This document shows positions 23,986 to 34,877 of a DNA stretch of 64,000 bases, piece after piece. Made by a program: the position numbers and the translations under genes. Numbering within the stretch: position 1 is the stretch's first letter; each line of letters starts with the position of its first letter. The stretch is from NCBI GenBank assembly GCA_949987705.1, contig OX465281.1, forward strand, positions 100,463,248 through 100,527,247. The letters run 5' to 3'. The notes under the pieces were generated by a model that was given only the letters and a program-made list of their open reading frames with translations, was not told where the DNA came from and ran no database searches. This stretch comes from Thereva unica. Lineage: Eukaryota; Arthropoda; Insecta; Diptera; Therevidae.

Positions 23986-24840
23986 ATAATGACATGGTTG
24001 ATGAGTTATCGAAATTAATCAAACTTGAAATTAATACGATTAATTCAAGCCTAAAGAAGTTTAGGCTTAATCCAGAAATCAACTGCTATAATTCCATCAA
24101 AGAAGAGGTTACGCAGCTGCGGACCAAGGTCTATGAGCACTCGGACAAGCTCACTTCCTTCGCTAACTGGATATCCACTTTCAACGAATTAAAAAAGCGT
24201 TTTTGTAATTTTGAAGCTAAACTAGCTAGCATAAAGTCGATTGTCTGATCAACGATAGTATCTACCCCTGAAGAAGACGTCGCAATCACTCCTGCCCGGA
24301 TGATCGGACAATCACTCTGGCTGATGAACTCAGAGGTGATATAAAGGGTAACGTTGGCTCGACCCACCGTATCACAAACATATTGGCGAATTACAACTGT
24401 GGTGATAATTTTACCATTGGCGCTCCTAACTTAACGTCGTGTAATCTGTACTCCCAAACAGTTTCATCGCCTTCAAGCCCATCTCACACCTTACCACCGA
24501 TGTACTTGCCTCCTCAATCTGTGACCAACTGGTCACAAGAAGAATGGGATAATCGCCTGAAAAAATTAAATGCAAACAAGGCGAAATCAACGAACAAAAC
24601 GAAAGTGGTAAAGCAATCTCGAAGTACGAAAACTTAGTACTTCGTTGTCTAATGGAGAAACAGCTTACTTTCTCAAAGGCGCACCGCCAGAAGCAGATGT
24701 ACCTTGGGTTTACAAGTTCTTCGCCAAGAACTTCTCAACCCCCATTACAAAATGTGAGATTGTATCCCGGAGTAAAAACAAAAAAGCCGTTAACTTCAAG
24801 CTGCTCATGCCGACCAAATATGAGTGGCTACTTTTATGAC
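23986..24840 (+). pseudogene. Jockey-type LINE, ORF1 remnant
   Basis: Starting directly at the RTE break, the frame (DMVDELSKLIKLEIN...) forms a probable coiled coil of about 85 residues to 24246. It is followed in shifted frames by a serine/proline-rich segment (24383-24635) and an RNA-binding-like segment (LKGAPPEADVPWVYKFFAKN, 24660-24830). This layout fits ORF1 of Jockey-clade LINEs, which binds the element's RNA. Two frameshifts make it non-functional. Confidence 0.6.
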
Positions 24841-25187
24841 GAGGTGAACTTCTTACCCGCCAGTGAAGAGGAGAACCTTTTTTCTAACACGCTTCGCCAT
24901 TCCGCGTGGATACTAGAACTCAACTCCACCATAACCATGCATCGTGCGTCTCACAACAATGCAATTGTTTACGATTTCAAAAACGCAAACTATAACAGTA
25001 TTTGCCTCGAATTATCACAAATTGACTGAAGGAATAGTCTATCTGGTGCTAATATCGACCAAATAGTATCATGTTTCTACAACATTATTTTCAGTACCAT
25101 CGACAAAAATGTACCCAAAATTAAGAAAAGGGATAAATTGTCGGAGCCATAGTTAGACAAAAACATTATATCATTGCGAAATCAAAG
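24841..25187 (+). pseudogene. Jockey-type LINE, endonuclease-RT linker
   Basis: The frame to 25028 and its continuation contain NNAIVYDFKNANYNSICLEL and TIDKNVPKIKKRDKLSEP, the linker just after the endonuclease in Jockey/CR1-type ORF2. The endonuclease itself is missing, so ORF1 is joined almost directly to the linker by an internal deletion. A SINE interrupts at 25188. Confidence 0.65.
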
Positions 25188-25662
25188 GGGGGCCTCGGTA
25201 GCCTAGGGGGTAAGGCGACTGGCTACTATCCGAGAGGTCCCGGGTTCGATTCCCGGCCAGCCCCACGGTCCTTCGCCTTTTCCACTTTTCCACCTACATA
25301 ACTTTCCTTCTTTCTTCTTCCGTCTTTACATTCCTGATTCCTTCTGTCATAGCTTTCCTTGGCCCTTCCCCGCTCCACCAAAGCGTATGTCATCGGTTGG
25401 TTGATGAGATTCAACTCGTTTCAGGAGGCATAACACTCCAGCGAGTTGTTTCTCGATGCCCCGATGTCAAAGTCGCAATAGTAATGGTTGGAAGTAGGTA
25501 GACTAAAAAATATCGCGGGTAGGTTGTGGCAGTTCCTTTCTTCCCCGACTAGAGCTGCTGTTCGACATTGCAATCTATACGAATAAAATAGATTGTCGAC
25601 AGTATAAAGGGCTTTTTTCCTTTGACTCTAGTCTTTCACATAAAAAAAAAAAAAAAAAAAAA
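25188..25662 (+). mobile_element. tRNA-derived SINE, full length
   Basis: The head (25188-25262) has a good A box (TAGCCTAGGGGGTAAGGC) and B box (GGTTCGATTCC) inside a perfect 5-bp T-arm CCGGG/CCCGG, and CAGCCCC near its end. A tRNA-unrelated body follows (CCTTTGACTCTAGTCTTTCACAT at the end) and then an A-run of about 22 (25639-25662). The copy sits inside the Jockey-type LINE. A 5'-truncated minus-strand copy is at 32050-33188. SINEs are transcribed by RNA polymerase III and moved by a LINE. Confidence 0.85.
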
Positions 25663-27640
25663 AAGAAACAAAAATTGTAACGGACGATAAGAAGACAAAC
25701 TGATGTTAACGAGGAATTGAGATCTGAATACTCTAGATTAGCATCAGAATTCACTTTTAGGTCACGTGAGGCTTATACTGCATACCTTAATAATCTCGGA
25801 GAAAAAATCTTAAAAGACCCCAAAAAATTCTTTGACTTCGTTAATATAAAGCGAAAGACCTCAGGGTATCCGGCAACAATGACGAAAGGGAGAACTTCCT
25901 CTTCATGCCTCCAAGATATGTTACATGTTCGCAGTAAGGTTTAGTGAAGTCTTTGCTCCTAAATCCAACTCAACTCACACTGACCTTATTCACTCTGAAA
26001 CGCCAACGAAGTGCCGAAATAAGGACAGGTTTAAAAAATCTTGACAATAATAAGGGTCACGGTCCCGACAATCTGCCTCCAAGCTTCTTGCAGCGCTGCT
26101 CAAATCAAATTGTATTTCCCCTTCATTTGATTTTTAACAAATCACTATCGTTAGGAATTTTTCCTAAGTTCTGGAAGAAATCCTACGTAACACCGATCCA
26201 TAAATCGTGCGATAAGCATTTAGTGGAAAATTATAGGGGCATTGCCATTCTATCCACGATTCCTAAACTCTTCGAAAAGCTCCTACATGACAAGATTGCA
26301 CCTCTTATAGATCCTATAGATCCTTTCGGCCCCCTCAAATCCTATGATTCTTATCTCTGAACTTCTATGTAGGGTGGAGAACGGTCATCAAATTGATGCC
26401 GTCTACACGGACTTCAGCAAGGCCTTTGATCGCGTGGACCACCATATTTTGATTACTAAGTTATTCAAATTTGGAATTACCGGCCGTGCATTGGAATGGA
26501 TAAAATCATATCTTAGCGGTAGAACTCAGGTCGTCAGATTTCAAGGATTCTGATCCCAAGAAATCGAAGTTACTTCCGGTGTCCCCCAGGGAAGTCATCT
26601 TGGTCCGCTCTTGTTTAACATCTTTATCTCCGATCTGTCTCACAAATTAAATAATATACCACATCTCTTTTATGCAGACGACCTGAAAATATATAGCGCC
26701 ATAAAATCCGAAGCCGATGTATCATTCCTTCAAACAAAACTTAATGAATTGCAAGACTGGTGCAGCACTAATAAGTTGCAGCTTAACACTAGCAAATGCC
26801 ATACAATAACCTTCTCCCGGAAAAGAAGCTCACAGCTGCAGCAATACTATCTTGACAACAAGCTATTAAACCATGTTGATCAACAAATCGTGGACCTAGG
26901 TGTTGTCTTAGACAATAAGTTAAACTTTAACCTACACTACGATAGTATTACTGCCAGAGCTAATAAACTCCTTGGTTTTATAAAAAGAAGGGCTAAGAAA
27001 TTTGATAACATCTGGGTCACAAAAACTCTTTTCTGCTCACTGGTCCGCCCAATCCTGGAATACGCATGCCCTGTCTGGGATCCCATATTTCACGCCAGTA
27101 GCAACAGGAAGGAGGAGGAGGATCCATTCAAAAACAATTTCTCCTGTTCGCACTAAGAAATTTACATAACCGGCTCCAAGTTCTGGATCTTTTACCACTG
27201 TCATGCAGGAGGAAAATGCTTATCTCATGCCTTACCTTGGACATTCTAAACGGTGACCTCAAGGTGAAGTTCTTATCGGACAGGGTCATATTCAATGAGG
27301 AAGTTCGACGCACAAGGCATACGAGGCTGCTTAAGGAATACTCTCATCGCACTGAGTACGCAAGGAACGAGCCCATTAATAGATGTTGCATGGTGTTCAA
27401 TGATCATAATCAATGCTTTACTCGTCCCACTAACAAACTGTCATACAAAAGGAAATTAAAACTAATGTTGAGACCCTAATTCCCTTTATATCTGTTTAAG
27501 CCACTTGTAAATTAACAATATTGTATCTTCTAAATATAGCCTAGCTATACCTGTACCTGACTAGCATAATTTTATATCAAATTAATTTTAATTTTGTTAT
27601 ATTTAAATGTAAATGTGCAAATAAATAAATTGAAAAAACA
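25663..27640 (+). pseudogene. Jockey-type LINE, reverse transcriptase and 3' end
   Basis: The RT is read over four frames (25717-25940, 25944-26335, 26344-26550, 26611-27156, tail to 27477). Motifs include NNKGHGPDNLPPSFL, NYRGIAILST, VYTDFSKAFDRVDHHIL, SGVPQGSHLGPLLFNIFI, YADD at 26670-26681 and LGVVLDNKLNFNLHY. The tail includes LVRPILEYACPVWDP. Stops at about 26550 and frameshifts at about 25940, 26340 and 27150 disable it. A short 3' UTR with AATAAATAAATTG at about 27620 ends the element next to the otk gene. SGVPQGS and LEYACPVWDP point to the Jockey group. Confidence 0.85.
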
Positions 27641-27769
27641 AAAAACCACACTACTACGATTTATTTAATTGCATTTTAAATCGCTTTCAAAGCGCTTAAT
27701 ATTTTAATTATTCTTTGAAAATACCTCTACATCTAGTTAATAAGAGTAAATAATTCCAAATAAACTCAC

Positions 27770-28106
27770 CAAGATATCCTTCAAATCGTCTGGAGTTCCT
27801 TCAGCACATCTCCAGTTTATCGGGCCAGCCTGACATCGTTGAATGAAATCCTCATTACTGAGCTCTTCAAATGGCAGTTTCGTTGCTTGAGTAAACAATT
27901 CCCAGACTAGAACTGCGAATGCAAAAATATCACTTTTAGTGGTATAGTCGTCCTCTTGAATGCACTCCGGTGCAAGCCAGCGAATCGGAAGTAATGTGTT
28001 CCGGTGCTTGTAGTATTCTCGGCTGTACTTGTCCTTGCAGAGAGCCGGATAAGAGATCTTCACAATAAATTCACTCGAAATAATACAATTGCGAGTTGCT
28101 AAGTCT
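27770..28106 (-). CDS. otk: Off-track/PTK7 receptor pseudokinase, C-lobe exon
   Basis: The exon begins after the acceptor TTTTTGCAG and ends at donor TTG|GTGAGT (27769). Joined to the preceding exon it gives HKDLATRN, where PTK7 relatives have HKD in place of the HRD of active kinases. The DFG position reads SYPAL, so metal binding is lost and the protein is a pseudokinase. LPIRWLAPEC and DDYTTKSDIFAFAVLVWELF are the APE and F-helix regions. The next exon (end of C-lobe) is not found between 27480 and 27769. The family signals in Wnt/planar-polarity and axon guidance at the plasma membrane. Confidence 0.9.
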
Positions 28107-28175
28107 CTGCAAAAATCGATTTTTTTTAAATTCAAATTTAGAGTCTCCAGAGAAGAAGATGGAGGTTTTACTTAC

Positions 28176-28333
28176 TTGTGAATATGTCGAGCTCGGTAAA
28201 TTGCATCCATACCCCTAGCGATTTGATAAGCAACTGCAAGTATTTGTCCAAGCTTAAGAGGTGGTAAGTTGCCCTCTGACGTATTTGTTGTGCCCTTGCC
28301 GGCTGTTGCGAGCAGAAATTGTTTCAAGTCACC
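28176..28333 (-). CDS. otk: Off-track/PTK7 receptor pseudokinase, middle kinase exon
   Basis: 158 bases between acceptor ATCACAG (28334-28340 on the minus strand) and donor CACAA|GTAAGT (28175). It reads GDLKQFLLATAGKG, a glycine/threonine/serine loop, then LGQILAVAYQIARGMDAIYR, i.e. helices D and E of the kinase fold. The preceding exon ends in phase 0 at YSDW, giving LEYSDWGDLKQF across the junction as in PTK7. The phase 2 end fits the next exon exactly. The short introns on both sides (28107-28175 and 28334-28395) are 69 and 62 bp. Confidence 0.9.
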
Positions 28334-28395
28334 CTGTGATGACATTTAATTAATTAAACCTTTTTGTTCACACTTTAAAACGTAGCTTTCATTAC

Positions 28396-29174
28396 CCAGT
28401 CAGAATACTCAAGTACCATATAATGGGGGTCTTTCTCCCGGCAAAGTCCATAGAGTTTGGCGACTCCTTTGTGTGAAGCAGCCCGGAAAAGTTCTATTTG
28501 CCGCTTAAATTCTTGACAGATATTCTCATCCTTCACTTTGTTTAGTGCCTTCACAAGGACTTGTTTGTATTCATCATAAGCTTCGGAGTTTTCTTCCTTT
28601 ATTTCCTCGATATCATCCATTGAAGTTTTAGATTTCCTTTTCTCATTTTCAGGAATTGGCTTTTCGACATTGTCCTTTTCGTTCGATTCATTTTGTTTAA
28701 TACAGGAGGATTTAATTTTTCCAAGAAACACGTCCCCAAATTCTCCCCGACCGATTTGCACGAGTTCCGTAATGCTAGACCGAGACAATGTTAGTTGATC
28801 GAAGGCATTAGACCTTTTAGAAGTTTTCGAGTTTACACTGGAAATTGTATCGTCGCTTTTAGCTGCTTCTGTTCCGCTTCCTTTTGGATTGTTGTTGCCA
28901 TTAACTTTTTTCAATTTAACATTGCAATTATTTTCGATTTTTTCAGGAAGACACGGTTCTATTTCCCCATTCTTATTTCCAACGTCACCTGCTTCAACAT
29001 TGTCCTTTTGAGTTAAATTAAGTCTAGCTTTTCGCGCCTGTCTACGATATCTACACCATAGCATGAGACCCACTACGAGTATAATGTATGCAAATGCAAC
29101 AGACATCGTTATAAGGACGGCTCGGGTTATCATAAACCCGTCAGAGGATTCTTCAGGTGTGAAACCATCAGCTG
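28396..29174 (-). CDS. otk: Off-track/PTK7 receptor, transmembrane and kinase N-lobe exon
   Basis: Acceptor TTTACAG precedes 29174 and donor TGG|GTAATG follows 28396. In order: an extracellular stalk (ADGFTPEESSDG), one membrane segment (LITMSVAFAYIILVVGLMLW), a basic stop-transfer CRYRRQARKAR, an asparagine/lysine-rich juxtamembrane region, then the kinase N-lobe. The glycine loop is GRGEFGDVFLG. A charged insert of about 45 residues (NEKDNVEKPIPENEKRKSK...) follows. The VLVKAL lysine is present, then EFKRQIELFRAASHKGVAKL and YMVLEYSDW. Retention of glycine loop and lysine with loss of DFG is the PTK7/Otk pattern. The insert is longer than I expect for the family. Confidence 0.92.
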
Positions 29175-30110
29175 CTGTAAAGAAGACAATATGTACATGT
29201 GTAATTTATATGGTAGTTTTAGTTTAATGCAATTTTTTTGAATTTGGTTTTCAAGTTGCTAGATTCACAATAAATACTTCACATTTTAAAGGTAAAAAGA
29301 ATATTGAAATGAAAGTAGTTATTGCAATCATCAGCAATTTTACTGATGATTGGCAGCCAATTTTATAGATGCGACAAAAAATTGCAGTAATGCAGAAGCC
29401 GGAGCTGATATAAGAAGATCTAAAGGGAAGGGTTGGATTAAGAGTACAAATTTGAAAAGTAATTTACTGAGTCCTTAAACAGACCATCCACTTTAGGAGG
29501 TACAAATGCACAACATTAATGTGCTTATGGTCCAGGGAAATCAGACATTTTACTTTGAAAAAAATCCGGGAAAGCTGAATGTTGGTATGGACATTGATAT
29601 TATCGCTTTTAATAAAATGCCAAAAGTTCCGATCGATTTGAGACCCGAACACAATTTTACACGGAGTCAAAATTCACTAAAAGCGATTATTCGCAAATAT
29701 CTCAGTACTTACTTTTACAGAACAATTATGAGAATAAAGTTTGTTGCTTAGGTTCTAAATATATAAAGAATCTCGTGTCAGTGTTTGTTATTGAACTCCC
29801 CCGAGTAGACCGATTTTTATGAAATGTTTTGTGTATATTTGATAGGTCTGAGAATAGGTCGTAGGCTTATACCCTCAACCAAAAGGAACAGCTGAAAAAT
29901 CTAAAAAAATGGTAATTTTGGGAATTTTCACTTCAGTTTAGTTTCAACAGCTTCGAGGTCTACCTTTTATTTGACAGTTACGTAAATGTAGAATTGTCAT
30001 TAAATTGAATCATTTCATTTAATGTCAATTTCAAATTTACGCAGCTGTCAAACAATAGGATGACGCTATTGAAACTAAACTGAAATACAATAAGCCATAG
30101 GTATAGTATA
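29175..30110. other. Start of the 13.6-kb otk intron; unassigned
   Basis: Intron running to 42813. The open + frame at 29506-29751 has no recognised motif. At 29968-30058 an imperfect inverted pair around TTGACAG.TACGTAAAT / ATTTACGCAGCTGTCAA with CTATTGAAACTAAACTGAA ends suggests a short MITE at about 29930-30086. Confidence 0.35.
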
Positions 30111-30480
30111 CTCAATATACAGTTCGATCCATGGGGGCCGTCTCAAGAGGGCCCTTTACCACATTCTTTACAACCCCCTCGAGAGCGAATTACCACTATC
30201 TTCACAACCCCCTCGAGAGCGGATTACCACTCTCCTCGAAACTCCCACGACATGGATATCAAATGAAAAAGTATGATAAATAGAATATAATAAGCAAAGT
30301 AGTATACTCAATATACCGTTAGATCCATGGCGACCGTCTCAAGAGGGCGGATACCAAGTTTTTCACAATCCCCTCGACATGGGTATCAAATGAAAGGATA
30401 TGACAGGTAGAACACAATAAGCTATGTGGCGTCATTCCAAATTCAAAATGGCGGCCAACACTAAATTGCGGAAAGCTTAT
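30111..30480. repeat. Interspersed repeat with CCATGGGGGCCGTCTCAAGA units
   Basis: Two units of about 205 bp start ATACTCAATATAC.GTTMGATCC and contain CGTCTCAAGAGGGC. They then show ATGGATATCAAATGAAA and end AAAATGGCGGCC, which links them to the family at 2168-2545. Confidence 0.6.
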
Positions 30481-31560
30481 AATAGACTAAAAAGTAGAAA
30501 ATATAACCGATCAACTTCCAATTTTGCACACACCCGTAGTTCGGGTGGTTAATGTGTATGAATGATGAGATGAATAGTTGAGTTAAGGGGGAATAACACC
30601 TTTGAGGGTCCGAAAAATTGCAGAACAGAAAATTTCTAATAGAAAGGCCATGAATGACGAAGACATTAATGTAGAAGGACAACTGTATGGCGCAGGCATT
30701 GCCGATTAACGTTGAGAATTAATTAATTACAAATTTCTCAATCCAAAACTTCAAACTTGATTTCTGAAAAACACCTTTTTTCAAACTGGTGTACATCAGA
30801 ACTCCCACAATTTTTATCAGATTCACTTGAAATAAATTTTTTTCTTCTCTCAATAGACTTTTCCATGGAAGTACGTAGCCATTTTTTAATTGAACTGTTA
30901 GTTTTTTTTAGGGAACTCATTTAATGCAAGATTTTTGAGTATAAATGTTACGTTTTTTGTTCAAACGAGTGTCAAATTCACAAAAATTAATATTTTTCAA
31001 AAATCCTACGTACTTCCACAGTTAATCTATCAATAATTAATAAATATATTGGATTTTTGTTGTAGGTCACACCAGTTAGCTGAAATCGTGTACACCACCC
31101 GGACTCACATGACGCAAGTGGTCCCTTAAAACTGTCTGAATTCAGTGTTTGTTTATTGATTTTCTACTTAAAATTTTTTTTTTGTAAAACTTGAATGTAT
31201 AATAAAAAGATAACTAAAAGCCTTTTGTCAATAGCTCGATTTCTTATTCATTAAAAAAAATCGTAAAAAAGAGGCCGAAATTCAAGCTTCAAGGTGTTAT
31301 ACCCCCTTAAGGGTGAGTTGATAATAAAGAAGCAATACACGTTACAAAAAATCACAAACAAACACAGAGATGCTGCTGTCACTAAATTCAACTACTCAAA
31401 TACTGAACTCATGTCCGTATGCATAATTTCAACTAAACCCAGGTAGCAGAGCTGAGTCGAGTTCAGTCAACCTTAACCCAACTCGAATCCCGTTTACATG
31501 TAGTTAGACTTGGGTTCAACTTGAGTTCAACTCATCATGTATAAGTACTAAATGCAATCT
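30481..31560. other. Intronic DNA without recognised feature
   Basis: No gene found. The minus frame at 30738-30920 is low complexity. The phrase TATACCCCCTTAAGGGTGAG (31300-31320) and GGGGGAATAACACCTTTGAG (30588) form the ends of an approximate inverted pair, so 30588-31316 may be an old non-autonomous element. Confidence 0.3.
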
Positions 31561-31574
31561 GACCTTTTTGTAAA

Positions 31575-31947
31575 AAAAATAAATGGTTAAAAAAAATTTT
31601 TAAAAAAAATTCTTTTCATTAACTAAAAAATGTACTGAAAAGTAAAAAATAAAAAATATTTTAAAGAAAGCGTGAAATTTCAATTTTAATGAAAAAGTTA
31701 ATTAAAAGAATGGCGCATTTTTCATCAAAAATTGAAAATATAACTGTAAATCGCGTGAGATTTACAATAACCCTCAATTTTTTGCTTTGTTAATTTCAAA
31801 TTCTAACAAAATTTAACTTTTTCATTAAAATTGAAATTTCACGCTTTCTTTAAAATATTTTTTATTTTTTACTTTTCAGTACATTTTTTAGTTAATGAAA
31901 AGAATTATTTTTAAAAAATTTGTTTAACCATTTATTTTTTATTTCCC
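31575..31947. repeat. Palindromic element, ~375 bp
   Basis: The left arm AAATAAATGGTTAAA...TTCTTTTCATTAACTAAA...AGCGTGAAATTTCAATTTTA is mirrored by TAAAATTGAAATTTCACGCT...TTTAGTTAATGAAAAGAA...TTTAACCATTTATTTTT. The arms are about 155 bp with a short loop around 31750-31785. AT-rich foldback. Confidence 0.8.
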
Positions 31948-32149
31948 AATAAAATATTACACCTGTCCTAGAGCAATAAGTAATTATTTTTATAGTTTAG
32001 GGATTATATTAAGCATAAAGACCATTGTCTTTTATACTTAGTTTGTACATTTTTTTAAGGGTCAGACTAGAGGCTTAGGGAAAGTCCCTTTGTACTGTCG
32101 ACAATCTATTTTAAAACGTTTTTATTAGCTCGCTTTCTTGTCTGTCTGT

Positions 32150-32449
32150 TTGTCCGATACAAATCCTGCAATCGATTTTTTGAATACATCTGGTTACCCG
32201 ATCACCCTGAAATTTTGCACACAGCTTCAGCTCCGATGACAATGTAATAGACTTTCGGCAACCTAGGCATGATCGAGACCACTCATTGCAGTCTTTATTG
32301 ATCGATGGCCAGAAGTATTTCTTGGTAACGGCTCGTCTTGTAGCACGAATACCAGGATGAGAGAGACTATGTTCGGAGTTGAACGCTAGTCTACGTAAGG
32401 AAGTGGGTATATAAGGCCTTGGAATGCCTGTACTAGTTTCACACCACAT
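32150..32449 (-). pseudogene. Ty3/gypsy retrotransposon, integrase zinc-binding fragment
   Basis: The minus frame reads CETSTGIPRPYIPTSLRR, then HSLSHPGIRATRRAV and YFWPSINKDCNEWSRSC followed by LGCRKS. This is the H2C2 zinc finger at the start of retroviral-type integrases, in the form found in insect Ty3/gypsy elements: H-x3-H then C-x2-C. About 75 residues remain; the catalytic core is absent. The 5' side stops at the foldback at 32453, and the 3' side runs into unrelated repeat DNA at about 32235. Confidence 0.75.
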
Positions 32450-32452
32450 ATG

Positions 32453-32863
32453 GCACGTTTTTATAACGAACTAAAAAGTATCAAATAATTTCTCCTAGCC
32501 CCATACAGATTTAGAACCTCAAACATTTTCCTAACACCATACAGAAAGGCCTTCAAATTTGTGATTGTGAATTTGTAATAACTATGAAAATATTGTAAGA
32601 TTTTAAACGAAAAAACGTGGGGCGCTATATTCAATAGTAGGAGTGGAGAGTATCTGGGTTGAGAAATCATTCGCATCAATCATGTATGCGCCCCACGTTT
32701 TTTCGTTTAAAGTCTTACAAATATTTTCAAAGCTATTACAAAATCACAATCACAAATTTTCAGGACTGTCTGTATGGGGCTAGGAATATGTTTGAGGTTC
32801 TAAATCTCTATGGGGCTAGGGGAAATTATTTTATTCTTTTTATCTCGTTATAAAAACGTGCTA
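32453..32863. mobile_element. Foldback MITE, ~410 bp
   Basis: The left arm GCACGTTTTTATAACGA, with CTCCTAGCCCCATACAGA and GTGATTGTGAATTTGTAATA, is mirrored by TCGTTATAAAAACGTGC at 32847-32863. AACGTGGGGCGC (32615-32626) and GCGCCCCACGTT (32689-32700) form the inner arms. The non-repetitive centre is about 60 bp. No coding capacity. Confidence 0.8.
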
Positions 32864-33188
32864 TATTAAAAAGTTTTTTTATCTATATAATTTTTTGTAT
32901 AGAATGTCGAACAGCAGCTCTAGCTGGAAGATAGAGAGAGAAGAGAAGGAATCAGCTATCACAATATAGCCACGATATTTTTTTATTCCACCTACTCGAC
33001 TCTATTTCGCGACTCTGACATCGGGGCATCGAGAACAACTCGCTGGAGTGTTATGCTTCCTGAAACGAGTTGAATCTCATCAACCAACCGATGGCATGCG
33101 CTTTGGTGGAGCGAAGAACGACTAGGGAAGGCTGTGACAGGAGGAATCAGGAATGTAAAGAGGGAAGAATAGAGAGAAGGAAATTTCT

Positions 33189-33662
33189 ACCAGTGTGGTT
33201 ACTGGTTTAGGGCTTATGTTGCTAGGTTAGTCGTTACACTTGCAGTCGATGCAGTTGTAGAGGTTGTTGTTGTTGTGGTTAATGTTGAGGTGGTAGCACT
33301 AGGGATAAACAGGTTTAAGCTGGTGACATATCCAAGCGTACATGCGTTGCATTCGTTGACAGATAATATAGAAGTTAGTGTATTCAAATGCGAACTGACG
33401 GAATATTCCGTGAATGGAATGCATGCCACGCAAAGGTCGGGCTACTTTCAACTTTTTCTGCATTGCCGCATTCGACATAGCACACACAAGCATACACAAC
33501 AAACACATGCGTCTTGCATGCAATCGTTACTTAGATTTTCGGGCTATGTGTGAAAGCCGGGACGGTAAACAACCATGCAATTATGTGTCAGAGGAAATTC
33601 ACCGCATATCATGGAACCGCTGAATGCAATGCATGTACGTTTGTATATGTCACCAGCTTTAA
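33189..33662. other. Unassigned intronic DNA
   Basis: A GTTGTTGTTGTTGTGG run is at about 33261. Overlapping frames on both strands (33275-33623) show no recognised motif and I do not call them genes. Confidence 0.3.
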
Positions 33663-33933
33663 GCGGGAGCCACATAGCACACGTCTTCCGATCTCCGTGT
33701 TCCGCTTCCTGTCAAAGTTGGTTGATTGATATAACTCGCAAATGCACTCACTTGTCAATAAAATCAAGGATGCTTGTCGCTACATACAAATAAATATCGG
33801 AACACCAAAACACGGAGAGGCAGAAAACGAATAATTGTGGCTAACATGTAAATAAATTTCGGAACACGGAAAGATGGAGAAACGGAAAACGGATAGACGG
33901 AACTCGGAACACGTGTGCTATGTGGCCCACGCC
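33663..33933. mobile_element. PIF/Harbinger-like MITE (TSD TAA)
   Basis: TAA is duplicated at 33660-33662 and 33934-33936. The inverted ends are GCGGGAGCCACATAGCACAC and GTGTGCTATGTGGCCCACGC, continuing as GT.TTCCGA.CTCCG / CGGAACTCGGAACAC. Internal CGGAACACGGA units repeat. Size and TAA target fit PIF/Harbinger; no transposase. Confidence 0.8.
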
Positions 33934-34877
33934 TAACATTTTTTGTTTGGGAAGAGTTACCCCATTGATTATATATGTATGTACTAAGTAGATATGGACA
34001 AACGAGTCAAATTAACTTCCAGTTACGGCACCACGAGCTGGGGGCGCTAATATCGCAGGGTTTTATGCTCCGCTCTATATGGTTTGTTTCCGAAATAAAG
34101 TTTTTCTTGTTTATGTGAAAGCCCTTTTAGTCCATTTGTTAGGGCTAACCTCTAACAAAATGTTAACTCTCTAATTTTTTTTGTAAATAATAGTTTTTAG
34201 TGAGTAGAATATGTTAAAAAAAAGTTTCGGAAAATTGGTTGTACGCTACCCCCAAAAATAACCCCCTAAAAACAGGAAAATCAGTTTTTTACTAATATCT
34301 CTTATACAGTAAGTCTTACCATAAAACAGTGTTTACCTTTCATGACATATCGCCATTTTAAAGATTTAAAATATTCACATCCCCTAATTCGCAACTTGTA
34401 TAGGTCATCAGACGTTCCATAAATTCTCTGTTGGACTACTTGGCTAATATTTTCAGGGGTGATTCCTGGATGTATTTGGAATAAAAATTTGTTCTAGAGA
34501 GGGGGCTATCCCCACTATCCCCTAAGATACAGGGTGTTTACGAAAGAAGAAAATGTTTTTTTTTTTTAATTTACCCAAATTTGAATAACTTCTATACTAA
34601 TTATCGTATAGCAACCTAATTAGGCTCATCTTTTAGCTAAATATGTGCTCTTTTATTTGATATAAAGAACAAAAACTTGAGTGACTCCGTTGAGAAGATA
34701 TGTTGGTTCAAAGTATGAGCAAAATGTGAAAACGAAGAATATTGGGAATTTGCTCACACTTTAAACGTAGTGGATAGTACCTTATCCGCCTGCTTGTAAA
34801 CCTGCGTTTAGTGCATTGTCATAAAGATATTTAATGTTAATTAATTTCAAATGCAATAAAATCAATTATTTAAAAAA

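Larger units (their letters stand above)
32050..33188 (-). mobile_element. tRNA-derived SINE, 5'-truncated, interrupted
   Basis: The minus strand carries the SINE body in two parts: tail 32050-32113 (AATAGATTGTCGACAGTACA...TCTAGTCTGACCCTTAAAAA) and body 32886-33188 (complement of TGAGATTCAACTCGTTTCAG and GTTGTTCTCGATGCCCCGAT). The tRNA head is missing. About 770 bp of other mobile DNA lies between the two parts. Confidence 0.75.

Noticed and set aside
25188..25262. Functional tRNA gene
   Set aside because: The A and B boxes are good, but the acceptor stem pairs poorly and the segment continues into a body with an A-tail, so it is the head of a SINE.
29506..29751. 81-codon + frame in the otk intron
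   Set aside because: No recognised motif, AT-rich composition like the surrounding intron, and an equally long frame on the other strand.
33275..33623. Overlapping + and - frames with histidine/cysteine-rich peptides
   Set aside because: Both strands are open over the same short stretch, with no domain and no conserved motif.
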